Positions 9,426 through 18,111 of a DNA stretch of 64,000 nucleotides are shown piece by piece (within the stretch, counting starts at the first letter, position 1; each line of letters starts with the position of its first letter). The DNA lies in assembly GCA_902835305.1 (NCBI GenBank), contig CADFMD010000009.1, forward strand, positions 19,358 to 83,357, in the 5' to 3' direction. A program made the position numbers and the translations under genes. The notes below the pieces were generated by a model. It was not told the origin of the DNA, made no database searches, and saw only the letters and a program-made list of their open reading frames with translations. Origin of the DNA: Coriobacteriaceae bacterium. GTDB lineage: Bacteria > Actinomycetota > Coriobacteriia > Coriobacteriales > Coriobacteriaceae.

Positions 9426-9719
9426 TTACTCCTGGTCGTCGCGACGGACGATCATGTGGCGGACCACAGCGTCGGTGATGCGCAGGACGCGATCAAGCTC
9501 GGCGATCTGGGTAGGATCTGCGTGGAAGTTGATGAGGGTGTAGTCACCATCGGTGAGGTCGTTGATCTCGTAGGCGAGCTTGCGCTTGCCCCACTCGTCA
9601 ACGGAGTCGACCTTGCCAGCGCCCTCAGCGATCGTGGTATCGATACGCTTCATAACAGCGAGACGAGTCTCGGGGTCGAGCGACGGGTCAACAAAGAACA
9701 GCAGTTCATAAGCCTTCAT
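9426..9719 (-). CDS. rpsF: 30S ribosomal protein S6
   Basis: 97 residues, start MKAYELLFFVDPSL. ATG 9719 is preceded by AGGAGGTGA. S6 binds S18 and the central domain of 16S rRNA. It is the first gene of the operon, with a promoter at 9791-9819 and a leader of about 65 bases carrying a stem-loop (CTTCAGG / CCTGAAG). Confidence 0.97.
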   Translation of the reverse strand: MKAYELLFFVDPSLDPETRLAVMKRIDTTIAEGAGKVDSVDEWGKRKLAYEINDLTDGDYTLINFHADPTQIAELDRVLRITDAVVRHMIVRRDDQE

Positions 9720-9790
9720 ATTGTCACCTCCTCTGGGCAAATGTGGCTTCAGGTCGTGAAGGTGCGCCTGAAGCAGGAAAAGACTTGGTA

Positions 9791-9819
9791 ATAATATCTT
9801 TCAACCTCCTAGGCTGCAA
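9791..9819 (-). promoter_or_regulatory. promoter of rpsF operon
   Basis: On the minus strand TTGCAG (9814-9819), a 17-base spacer and TATTAT (9791-9796). The start would fall near 9784, giving a leader of about 65 bases whose CTTCAGG / CCTGAAG stem (positions about 9750-9776) could be an S6:S18 autoregulatory site; that role is a guess. Confidence 0.6.
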
Positions 9820-10179
9820 GAATATGCAGCTACAACCTCATGACCTCCACATATGTCCATGCTCACACGGCACTTCATGCGCATTCCAACCAAATGCTGA
9901 CCAAATGCTTGACGGATCTGTGTTCAAGATACGGTGCCGTGGGGACAAGCTGAGCCAAGCCGCAGGTCAGCGGGCACAAGGCTGTGGTCGCAAAATGCAT
10001 ACCAGTGGCCCACAGCACCACCCAAAGATTTTTAAATTCATTGCCAAGTCGCTTATGAATACCCCTTTTGAACAATTGAGTTAATCAACCACGCTGGTCG
10101 GAAGCCGTTTTTTGGCACCTCAAACCCCACTGCAACGACAAGCGCGGCCAAGCGTTTTAAAAAATGCCAACTTTTCTGT
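9820..10179. other. gene-free interval upstream of rpsF and tRNA-Ser
   Basis: About 360 bases between the rpsF promoter and the tRNA-Ser promoter. Short open frames exist on both strands, but none has a ribosome-binding site or recognisable product. I see no RNA gene here. Confidence 0.5.
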
Positions 10180-10207
10180 TTGCACTTTGCGGTTCCTCGT
10201 GTATACT
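10180..10207 (+). promoter_or_regulatory. promoter of tRNA-Ser(GGA)
   Basis: TTGCAC at 10180-10185, 16-base spacer, TATACT at 10202-10207, ending 16 bases before the tRNA. Confidence 0.7.
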
Positions 10208-10223
10208 GACTTTCGCATTTAAC

Positions 10224-10314
10224 GGAGAGTTGTCCGAGTGGCCGAAGGAGCACGATTGGAAATCGTGTAGGCGTCAAAAGCGTCTCCAGGGTTCAAATCC
10301 CTGACTCTCCGCCA
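10224..10314 (+). tRNA. tRNA-Ser (anticodon GGA)
   Basis: Acceptor GGAGAGT pairs with ACTCTCC; discriminator G and encoded CCA. The anticodon stem CACGA/TCGTG frames TTGGAAA, and the long variable arm (GCGTCAAAAGCGTC) is typical of class II tRNA-Ser. It reads UCC/UCU codons. Confidence 0.97.
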
Positions 10315-10323
10315 GTTAATTCC

Positions 10324-10353
10324 AAAGCAGGCCTTCGAGCCTGCTTTGTTTTT
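10324..10353 (+). terminator. terminator after tRNA-Ser(GGA)
   Basis: Stem AAAGCAGGC / GCCTGCTTT, loop CTTCGA, followed by GTTTTT. Confidence 0.85.
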
Positions 10354-10362
10354 ACCCCACGC

Positions 10363-10453
10363 GGAGGGGTGGCAGAGTGGTTGAATGCGGCGGTCTCGAA
10401 AACCGTTTGGCCTGTATAAGGTCACGAGGGTTCGAATCCCTCCTCCTCCGCCA
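10363..10453 (+). tRNA. tRNA-Ser (anticodon CGA)
   Basis: Acceptor GGAGGGG with CTCCTCC, discriminator G, encoded CCA. The anticodon loop CTCGAAA gives CGA for the UCG codon. The long variable arm (CTGTATAAGGTCAC region) marks class II. A 25-base inverted copy of its 3' end lies downstream at 10518-10542. Confidence 0.95.
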
Positions 10454-10464
10454 TTTTGGTTGAG

Positions 10465-10491
10465 AAAGCTCCCGAAAACGGGGGCTTTTTT
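10465..10491 (+). terminator. terminator after tRNA-Ser(CGA)
   Basis: Stem AAGCTCCCG / CGGGGGCTT with an AAAA loop and a run of six T. Confidence 0.85.
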
Positions 10492-10517
10492 GTTTAGAGT
10501 CCCTTACAAGCAAATAC

Positions 10518-10542
10518 GGCGGAGGAGGAGGGATTCGAACCC
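10518..10542 (-). repeat. inverted copy of the tRNA-Ser(CGA) 3' end
   Basis: Exact reverse complement of the last 25 bases of the tRNA body up to CC (T-arm through acceptor), 65 bases downstream of the gene. It is too short to be a tRNA gene. It may mark a past integration or inversion, or a foldback of the tRNA read-through transcript. Confidence 0.8.
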
Positions 10543-10553
10543 GCCCTTCCCTC

Positions 10554-10628
10554 AAAAACATGTACGTCAGCCTCCAAAACCGACATTTTTCGACATCTTT
10601 GAAGGCTGACGTACACGTTTGGATTGAG
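10554..10628. repeat. 75-base hairpin repeat, copy A
   Basis: Imperfect palindrome: the 21-base arm starting ACATGTACGTCAGCCTCC pairs with its complement at the far end (two mismatches), around a centre containing CGACATTTTTCGACAT. A second copy, about 93% identical by hand alignment and in opposite orientation, lies at 11751-11824. The two flank the nuclease-fold gene. Confidence 0.85.
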
Positions 10629-10643
10629 CTCACGGGAGTGGCA

Positions 10644-11651
10644 CTATTCGGAAGGCGCCTCTTCGTCTCGCATACCTTTCCAGTTGCGGATAAGAGCCTT
10701 GCGTAGTTCGTTTTGCTCTCGCTGGTGCCCGGTGTCGGTACAGCGAGGCATGCCGAGTGCTTCGCGAATGTTGTTCATGGCGCGGTGAAAGGCGAGTTGG
10801 CTGCCGAACTGAGCCGAAGTGAGCGTAACGATTCGATATCCCATTTGGGAGAGAACGGCCTCTCGCTCCGCATCTGCTCCTTTGCGCTCGAACTCATCGT
10901 GAAAACCGCCCTTATATTCGATACCGAGCTCCCTGCGCTTGTAGGTAACGAGCGCATCGATTTTAAGTGTTCGAGCTTTGGCGCAATGCCAGAGACGTTG
11001 AGGGATCTCGAGTGGTTTGTTGAGTTCGATACCTCGGATGCCAACGCCGCCTTCGCTTGTTGGGAGTGAGAGGGCGATTGCCGAAGCGGTCTCCATAGGC
11101 GAGGCCGAGCGATCGTAGATATGCCTGAGCGCGAGCCGTGCACGTGTGGCACCGGGTTTGCCGGGATGCCGATCGAGCAGTTCGATTATTTCATCCTTGG
11201 AGGTGGTGGCTGGTTGCTCGGTATAAGGGTCGGCGGGATTGAGCCTCATGCGATAATCGCCGCAAACTTCATAGCCATATTCGAGATATTCGATCCTATC
11301 CATCCACTCGGCAGCGAGCACGAAGGTGAAGGCTTCGTCGGTGATGAAGATTCCGGGCGTCAACTCGTTAATATGCTCGTAGGGAAGATTTTGTCCAAGA
11401 ATGTGGCAAATGACGCCTTTGGTGCGAATTCGCTCGAATTCGAATACAACCGAGATATCGATAGTCTTGAGCATATCGGACGGAATGCCGCAGTCGATAA
11501 GTGCCTGTCGTATGCGCGCAACGCGTTGTTGGGTGGAGATGCCTTGTGCGCCTATCTGGTAGTCGTGCCGCGCAAGAGACTGAACCAAATTCTGGGGTGC
11601 ATGATGGACAAGCCATGCGGTTTTATGCGAAATGAGAACAGGGGTATCCAT
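10644..11651 (-). CDS. AbiEi/DUF559-like protein, possible PD-(D/E)XK nuclease fold
   Basis: 335 residues, ATG 11651 with GAGAGG six bases upstream. The N-terminal half (to about 150) resembles the regulator-like part of actinobacterial proteins annotated as AbiEi or DUF559, with YLEYGYEVCGDY. The C-terminal part has KIDALV and, 13 residues later, IEYKGGFH, followed by a segment GYRIVTLTSAQ. That spacing fits the D...ExK active site of Vsr/DUF559 nucleases. Family members are often mobile and of unproven function. The gene stands alone between two inverted hairpin repeats, next to a tRNA-Ser fragment, which suggests transfer as a unit. Confidence 0.75.
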   Translation of the reverse strand: MDTPVLISHKTAWLVHHAPQNLVQSLARHDYQIGAQGISTQQRVARIRQALIDCGIPSDMLKTIDISVVFEFERIRTKGVICHILGQNLPYEHINELTPGIFITDEAFTFVLAAEWMDRIEYLEYGYEVCGDYRMRLNPADPYTEQPATTSKDEIIELLDRHPGKPGATRARLALRHIYDRSASPMETASAIALSLPTSEGGVGIRGIELNKPLEIPQRLWHCAKARTLKIDALVTYKRRELGIEYKGGFHDEFERKGADAEREAVLSQMGYRIVTLTSAQFGSQLAFHRAMNNIREALGMPRCTDTGHQREQNELRKALIRNWKGMRDEEAPSE

Positions 11652-11750
11652 TGAGGACCTCTCGCTCTGAGCCGGTATCCAACTCTTATGTCCGTTGAAG
11701 TGGGGAAATATACCGGATGTGAGTAAATCAACTCACTCATGCTGTGAACC

Positions 11751-11824
11751 CAATCCAAACATGTACGTCAGCCTCCAAAGATGTCGAAAAATGTCGTTTT
11801 TGGAGGCTGATGTACATGTTTTGG
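11751..11824. repeat. 75-base hairpin repeat, copy B (inverted)
   Basis: Reverse-complement partner of the repeat at 10554-10628, with five or so differences. It again folds on itself (ATGTACGTCAGCCTCCAAA with its complement). The rest of the gap 11652-11955 holds no gene that I can support. Confidence 0.85.
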
Positions 11825-11955
11825 ACCCCTGGCATTCCAGTAACGCCACGCCCGCGCCCAGTCCCTACCGTTTGCCGAGCAATAGGGTCTCAATCGCCGC
11901 CAACCATGTACTATGTACGGGCATTGTTCAAACCCGAGAATCAAAGGACCTCATC

Positions 11956-12645
11956 TTGCCCGTCGTCGCCGCTATGACTGTTACTTCACACGCCTCGGAT
12001 GCCATGGTCGCTATCCCATTTTGGCTCGAGATGTTCGCCGTTGTCGCGGCATCGATCTCGGGCGTGCTGGTCGCTCGCGAGCACAAGCTCGACCTGGTGG
12101 GCGCGGTCGCGCTCGCGGTGGTCTGCGGTCTGGGCGGCGGTCTTTTGCGCGATATGACGCTCCAGGTCGGCAACGTCTACATCCTCAACCAGCCCATGGC
12201 ACTACCGCTCTCCATCGCCACAGCCGCCATCATCTATATCTTCCCGGCAATCGTCGATAAGCCCGAAAAACTCATTCCCCTGCTCGACATCATCTCGGTC
12301 GGCATCTATGCAGCAACCGGCGCGGACAAGGCGTTGGTGTACGGATTTGCGCCCGCCGTATGTATCATGATGGGCTTCTTTACCGCCGTGGGCGGCGGCA
12401 TGCTGCGCGACGGCTTTATGGGCGTGGTCCCGGGCATTTTCCAACGCACCAACTTCTATGCCATCGCGGCCATCGCCGGATCGGCAAGCTATGTAGCCCT
12501 CGTCATGAGCGGCCTCATGAGCAATGTTGCCGCGCTGGTCGTATGCGTTGTCGTGACCATGGGTCTGCGCTGGCTCTCGCTGCGCTTTGACATCAAAAGC
12601 CCCACCGAAGAAGATATCGCGCGCTTCTTGCACCGTAAAAAGTAA
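11956..12645 (+). CDS. TRIC/UPF0126-type membrane channel
   Basis: 229 residues with seven hydrophobic segments and the internal repeat typical of UPF0126 (GGGLLRDMTL in the first half, GGGMLRDGFMG in the second). Bacterial TRIC relatives form trimeric monovalent-cation channels; some YicG-type members have been linked to glycine transport. Start: TTG 11956 has AAAGGA seven bases upstream; ATG 11974 is the alternative and lacks a site. It stands alone; the C-terminus is basic (FLHRKK). Confidence 0.88.
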   Translation: MPVVAAMTVTSHASDAMVAIPFWLEMFAVVAASISGVLVAREHKLDLVGAVALAVVCGLGGGLLRDMTLQVGNVYILNQPMALPLSIATAAIIYIFPAIVDKPEKLIPLLDIISVGIYAATGADKALVYGFAPAVCIMMGFFTAVGGGMLRDGFMGVVPGIFQRTNFYAIAAIAGSASYVALVMSGLMSNVAALVVCVVVTMGLRWLSLRFDIKSPTEEDIARFLHRKK

Positions 12646-12714
12646 ACAGCACGGCACGACCCTTCGAAATGCAACCGAGAGGTTCTTTTAGAGCGCCCAC
12701 GCGTTGGGTACCCT

Positions 12715-12739
12715 GTTAGATACCTGTCGAGTATCTAAC
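12715..12739. promoter_or_regulatory. operator-like palindrome before the bactofilin-like gene
   Basis: GTTAGATAC at 12715-12723 and its exact complement at 12731-12739 around seven bases. It ends two bases before the GAAGGA ribosome-binding site, fitting a repressor site or a translation-blocking hairpin. Confidence 0.55.
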
Positions 12740-12751
12740 GAAGGATTCACT

Positions 12752-13897
12752 ATGCCTTGCAACCAAGTACCGTCGATCCGGCGCCACAAAGCGCAGGCCC
12801 GCATCACCATCCTATTCGCGCTGATTGCACTCGCGCTCACCGCACTTCCCACGGTGTCGTTCGCCGGCACCGACACCGCGGGAAACGTGCTCGCAACCGA
12901 AGTTGACTCAACTCCGTCCGGTATCGAAGGCGACCTGTACTGGGCCGGCCAAAGTCTCAACCTAGACGACGCCTCCATCGGCCGCGATATTATCGCGGCG
13001 GGTGAGAACCTGTCGATTCGCGATTGCACCGTAGGCGGCGCCGTTCGTCTGGCAGCACGCACCATCGATATCGCCAAAACCGCAATCGATGGCAGCGTCA
13101 CGGTGGCCGGCCAGCACGTCGTGCTCAACACCGGCAGCACCGCCAACTGTTTTTACGCGGCGGGCGAAACGGTCGCCCTGCGCGGCTCCGCCAAATCGGC
13201 GGCGCTTGCCGGCGACACCGTTACCATCGACGGCACCGTCGATGGCAATGTTGAAGTCTGGGCCGACAAGCTCATCCTGGGTAAAAACGCCCGCATCACC
13301 GGCACGGTGAACGCCCACGTCTCACAGGACCCCGAGCGGGCCGAGGGCGCTCAGGTTGGAGCCCTCAAGATCGACCGGACCGAGAACGAGAACACCTCTA
13401 CGGTCAACGACATGATCGGCGGCATCGTTGCCGCAGCGCTTTCCACCTGCTTTGTCGCTATCCTGCTTGAGCTTGTCTTTCCGCGCGCAACCGCCAGCGC
13501 CGCTGGCATGCTCCATCAGCATCCCATGCCACTGTGGGTAAGTGGCCTTCTGGGCACGGTCGCCATCGCTCCCGCCGTCCTGCTGCTTATCATCTCGATT
13601 GCAGGCCTGTCGCTCGCCGGAGCCCTCATGTGCAGCATCATCGGCATCGCTTTGGTCTCGGCGGCATTTACGGGTACCGCGATCGCACGCATGGTCGGAC
13701 ACAACCAAAACCGCTTCGCCATGGCCGCCGCGGGCGGTATCGTCGCGGGCGCGCTCACGGCACTTCCTCTTATGGGCAACTTTGTCAGCGGCGTAGCCTT
13801 CGTCTTCACGCTCGGCTACGTCATCCAAATCATTTGGCACAACGCCCACCTCAAGCCGCAGCAGCCGGCTAACACGCCAGGCCTTCCCACCGCCTAA
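12752..13897 (+). CDS. polymer-forming (bactofilin-like) membrane protein
   Basis: 381 residues; ATG 12752 with GAAGGA six bases upstream. Signal peptide (FALIALALTALPTVSFAG), then about 150 residues of short beta-helix turns with repeated I/V-D-G-x-V (TIDGTVDGNVEVWADKL), as in polymer-forming cytoskeletal proteins, then four hydrophobic segments from about residue 225. Since the beta-helix follows a signal peptide it is probably outside the cytoplasm, unlike classical bactofilins. Related chimeras are widespread in Gram-positives and poorly characterised. A palindrome at 12715-12739 covers its upstream region. Confidence 0.8.
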   Translation: MPCNQVPSIRRHKAQARITILFALIALALTALPTVSFAGTDTAGNVLATEVDSTPSGIEGDLYWAGQSLNLDDASIGRDIIAAGENLSIRDCTVGGAVRLAARTIDIAKTAIDGSVTVAGQHVVLNTGSTANCFYAAGETVALRGSAKSAALAGDTVTIDGTVDGNVEVWADKLILGKNARITGTVNAHVSQDPERAEGAQVGALKIDRTENENTSTVNDMIGGIVAAALSTCFVAILLELVFPRATASAAGMLHQHPMPLWVSGLLGTVAIAPAVLLLIISIAGLSLAGALMCSIIGIALVSAAFTGTAIARMVGHNQNRFAMAAAGGIVAGALTALPLMGNFVSGVAFVFTLGYVIQIIWHNAHLKPQQPANTPGLPTA

Positions 13898-13904
13898 CCA
13901 CCAA

Positions 13905-13937
13905 CCACCACAAAGGGGACAGGCACCTTTGTGGTGG
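13905..13937. repeat. REP-like hairpin with GGGACAGGCAC loop
   Basis: CCACCACAAAG and its exact complement CTTTGTGGTGG enclose GGGACAGGCAC. The core AAAGGGGACAGGCACCTTT recalls dispersed REP-like palindromes known from several phyla. It lies right after the bactofilin-like stop and has no U-tract. Confidence 0.7.
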
Positions 13938-13963
13938 CGTAGGCCGCCTCAATCCCCATGCAC

Positions 13964-14000
13964 CAAAAAGGGCGCCGACCATTGCGGTCGACGCCCTTTC
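13964..14000 (-). terminator. terminator of typA
   Basis: Minus strand: GGGCGTCGACC / GGTCGGCGCCC stem, loop GCAAT, then TTTTT. Confidence 0.88.
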
Positions 14001-14025
14001 TCATTAAAGCTATAAAGCCCGGCGC

Positions 14026-15864
<1,839 letters not shown>

Positions 15865-15981
15865 GTAGTTCCCCTATCTTCTATCCATATACAAACGGCA
15901 CGCGTATGCGACCCGCCCAGCGATACAACGCTCAGCGGGAATATTGAGCCTTTTACCGAAAACTCGTCTATTTTAGCGATT

Positions 15982-16431
15982 TTAGATGAGAGGGGTTTCC
16001 TCACCTGCAGGTTCAGGGTCGCTCCACATAAAACCATCGCCGGCGCCCATGCCCTCATACAGCACATATGCCGAAAAACCGCTCTCGAGCGTAGTCTCAA
16101 AGAAGCTCACGAGCAGAGCATCGTGATAGCCTCCGTCAATCTCGACGCAGCCGGTATAGCCGATGGCATAGCGGGCGATACGGCCCAGACCCTCGTCCTT
16201 AAGACCCATCTTATGCTCGGAGATAAAGTTGGTGGCCGCCTCGAGGCACGCCTCTTCGCCGTCCTCGTCGAGCGCCGCCAGATATCGGTTGGAAGCAGCG
16301 TCCTCGATCGCCACAACTACGCCCGGATTCTCGCCGGCGGCAAGGTCGTCCAAGAAGGCGCCAATCAGGTCACACACCATGGCGTCGAGCTCGGCGGAGA
16401 CGTTACCGGCGTCCTGCATATCCTGTGCCAT
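15982..16431 (-). CDS. hypothetical acidic protein
   Basis: 149 residues, strongly acidic, no signal peptide or membrane segment. ATG 16431 has GAAGG seven bases upstream. I recognise no family. It lies between a small membrane protein and typA in the same direction, 117 bases before typA. Codon use resembles the neighbours, so it is probably real. Confidence 0.7.
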   Translation of the reverse strand: MAQDMQDAGNVSAELDAMVCDLIGAFLDDLAAGENPGVVVAIEDAASNRYLAALDEDGEEACLEAATNFISEHKMGLKDEGLGRIARYAIGYTGCVEIDGGYHDALLVSFFETTLESGFSAYVLYEGMGAGDGFMWSDPEPAGEETPLI

Positions 16432-16461
16432 CTTTAGACCTTCCCATCGAGTCCGGCGTCG

Positions 16462-16818
16462 TTACAGTTCTTGTGCCTCGGCAGCAATCTTGGCGGCAGC
16501 GTCGCGGGCGCGCATCATATCCATCGCGCGCTTGTCGAGTACCTTAATCTGGTTGGTCAGCATTACTGCATCGACCACGCCCCAGATTACCAAGCCTGTT
16601 GAAATCGAAAACCCAAGCGCACCAACTGTACCACGAAGGCGCGAGCAGATTGCCGCGACAAGGGCGGAGACGACAACCATCTTGATAAACGAGCCGCGGC
16701 GCTCGCGAAGCGTGCGGGCCTGCGTCACATAGGCAATGCGAGCCGCCTCAGAAGCCTCCGAGCGCATCTGGGCCTCGCGCGCAATGGCCGCCGCCTCAGC
16801 CGACATACCGCCGGCCAT
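16462..16818 (-). CDS. small membrane protein, unknown
   Basis: 118 residues from ATG 16818 (GGAG nine bases upstream). An alternative start at 16851 overlaps the stop of the preceding gene and lacks a clear site. An Ala-rich helix, two hydrophobic stretches (about residues 45-62 and 70-88) and a helical basic tail are seen. No family recognised. Confidence 0.6.
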   Translation of the reverse strand: MAGGMSAEAAAIAREAQMRSEASEAARIAYVTQARTLRERRGSFIKMVVVSALVAAICSRLRGTVGALGFSISTGLVIWGVVDAVMLTNQIKVLDKRAMDMMRARDAAAKIAAEAQEL

Positions 16819-16851
16819 CAGCGAACACTCCGCAACTCTGCCGCCCCGCAT

Positions 16852-17352
16852 TTAGAAGTCATCGGGGGAGAGCGTATGGACGAACTCGTCGAACTTCTCG
16901 AACTCCTGCTCGTCGTCGACATCCTCGGCGTGGGTAGAAACAGTGCCCAAGCGATTCATGATGTCGTCCTCCACAAACATGGGAGCATTGCTGCGCACGG
17001 CAAGGGCAATGGCGTCACTGGGGCGGGCGTCGATCTTGCGCCCCTCGCCATCGACCAGTACGACGATCGTCGCGTAGAACACCGGCGGCTCGGCGCGAAC
17101 GATCTCGATGCGCTCGAGTTTGGCACCCAGGGCGTCAACGGTATCGAGCAGCAGGTCATGGGTAATCGGGCGCTCGGCGCGGCCGCTATCGATGCCGCGG
17201 CTGATGGCAGCAGCTTCAAACGAACCAGTCTGAATGGAAAGGGAACGCAGCGGCGCGGGCGAGTCCGATTTGCTGCTGCGCTCACGAAGCACGATAAGCG
17301 ATGGCACGGGACCGGCGGCCATGACGATGGTCTCTATGTCGACGCGAACCAT
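16852..17352 (-). CDS. bifunctional nuclease (BFN/DUF151) domain protein
   Basis: 166 residues; ATG 17352 with GGAGGTG four bases upstream. The DUF151 core is seen: LRERSSKSDSPAPLRSLSIQ near the start, FYATIVVLVDGEGRKIDARP, then SDAIALAVRSNAPMFVEDD. In plants and Thermotoga this domain is associated with nuclease activity or stress; the bacterial role is unclear. It opens the run BFN, membrane protein, acidic protein, typA. Confidence 0.88.
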   Translation of the reverse strand: MVRVDIETIVMAAGPVPSLIVLRERSSKSDSPAPLRSLSIQTGSFEAAAISRGIDSGRAERPITHDLLLDTVDALGAKLERIEIVRAEPPVFYATIVVLVDGEGRKIDARPSDAIALAVRSNAPMFVEDDIMNRLGTVSTHAEDVDDEQEFEKFDEFVHTLSPDDF

Positions 17353-17464
17353 GGAACACCTCCGGTACGTAGCGGTTAACACGCGGCAGCGCGCCGCATT
17401 GAATAGCTATACTACCCAATCTTTCGCACAGCACACAAAACCAAAATGAGATTTATCGCAGACA

Positions 17465-17500
17465 AGAAAAAAGCCCTGAGGCAACGCCCCAAGGCTCTTC
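17465..17500 (-). terminator. terminator after the tRNA-Ile/Ala cluster
   Basis: Minus strand: AGCCTTGGGGC / GCCTCAGGGCT with a short loop, then six T. Confidence 0.8.
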
Positions 17501-17510
17501 ACAGTTTTGA

Positions 17511-17587
17511 TGGTGGACCTGACAAGATTCGAACTTGTGACCTCCCGGTTATCAGCCGGACGCTCTAACCAACTGAGCTACAGGTCC
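17511..17587 (-). tRNA. tRNA-Ile (anticodon GAT), copy 1
   Basis: Acceptor GGACCTG / CAGGTCC, D-arm AGCTCAGTTGGTTAGAGC, anticodon loop CTGATAA, encoded CCA. Identical to the copy at 17735-17811. Confidence 0.97.
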
Positions 17588-17591
17588 ATCA

Positions 17592-17667
17592 TGGTGGAGG
17601 TTAGGGGGATCGAACCCCTGACCTCAGGCTTGCAAAGCCCGCGCTCTCCCAGCTGAGCTAAACCCCC
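17592..17667 (-). tRNA. tRNA-Ala (anticodon TGC)
   Basis: Acceptor GGGGGTT with AACCTCC (one G-T pair), anticodon loop TTTGCAA, T-loop TTCGATC, encoded CCA. Only four bases separate it from tRNA-Ile copy 1. Confidence 0.97.
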
Positions 17668-17677
17668 ACGGAGACAG

Positions 17678-17725
17678 TAATAAACACCCCAGCGGCGACT
17701 CGGCTCTCGCTGGGGTGTTTATTGC
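17678..17725. terminator. strong bidirectional hairpin between tRNA-Ile and tRNA-Ala
   Basis: AATAAACACCCCAGCG and its complement face each other around about 14 bases. Read on the minus strand the 3' arm ends GGTGTTTATT. It would stop or process the transcript of the first tRNA-Ile before tRNA-Ala. Confidence 0.7.
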
Positions 17726-17734
17726 GAAAGAAAG

Positions 17735-17811
17735 TGGTGGACCTGACAAGATTCGAACTTGTGACCTCCCGGTTATCAGCCGGACGCTCTAACCAACTGA
17801 GCTACAGGTCC
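17735..17811 (-). tRNA. tRNA-Ile (anticodon GAT), copy 2
   Basis: Sequence identical to the copy at 17511-17587, encoded CCA included. It is transcribed first, from the promoter at 17826-17855. Confidence 0.97.
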
Positions 17812-17825
17812 ATCGCGCAAGGGAT

Positions 17826-17855
17826 ATATTAGACGAGTCGTTACGCGCGCGTCAA
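17826..17855 (-). promoter_or_regulatory. promoter of tRNA-Ile/Ala cluster
   Basis: Minus strand TTGACG (17850-17855), 18-base spacer, TAATAT (17826-17831), 14 bases before the tRNA 5' end. Confidence 0.7.
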
Positions 17856-17882
17856 CAACTTTTTTGAAAATCTTTGAGGGGT

Positions 17883-18019
17883 GTCGGCCCCGGCTGCCCG
17901 GCGGCATGCGAAGTCGCCTGCTCGGACAGTCCTGCTCGCACGGAGAGCACATTAAGTGCTCTCCGGCTCGTGCGGAACTCGCGATCGACTTCGCATGCCG
18001 CCGGGCAGCCGGGGCCGAC
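17883..18019. repeat. 137-base long palindrome
   Basis: Outer arms of 34 bases, 17883-17916 and 17986-18019, are exact reverse complements (GTCGGCCCCGGCTGCCCGGC and onward). Inside, after a less well matched part, GGAGAGCAC / GTGCTCTCC closes on ATTAA. It sits between the gyrA terminator and the tRNA-Ile promoter and contains no gene. It is not a terminator (no U-tract), and far longer than needed for one. Confidence 0.9.
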
Positions 18020-18037
18020 GCGAGGTTCAAGATTGTC

Positions 18038-18072
18038 AAAAAAGCGGTCGGCGCGCAGGTGCGCCGACCGCC
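18038..18072 (-). terminator. terminator of gyrA
   Basis: Minus strand: GCGGTCGGCGC / GCGCCGACCGC around a short loop, followed by six T. Confidence 0.92.
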
Positions 18073-18111
18073 GATATATGGGGTCTGATATTTTCTACCA
18101 GCTAGGGCCTC

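Noticed and set aside
9743..10084. 113-codon plus-strand frame in the gap before tRNA-Ser
   Set aside because: No ribosome-binding site, atypical composition, no recognised product, and it runs over the rpsF promoter.
10518..10542. third tRNA-Ser gene on the minus strand
   Set aside because: Only the T-arm and acceptor 3' half are present; the anticodon arm and 5' half are missing.
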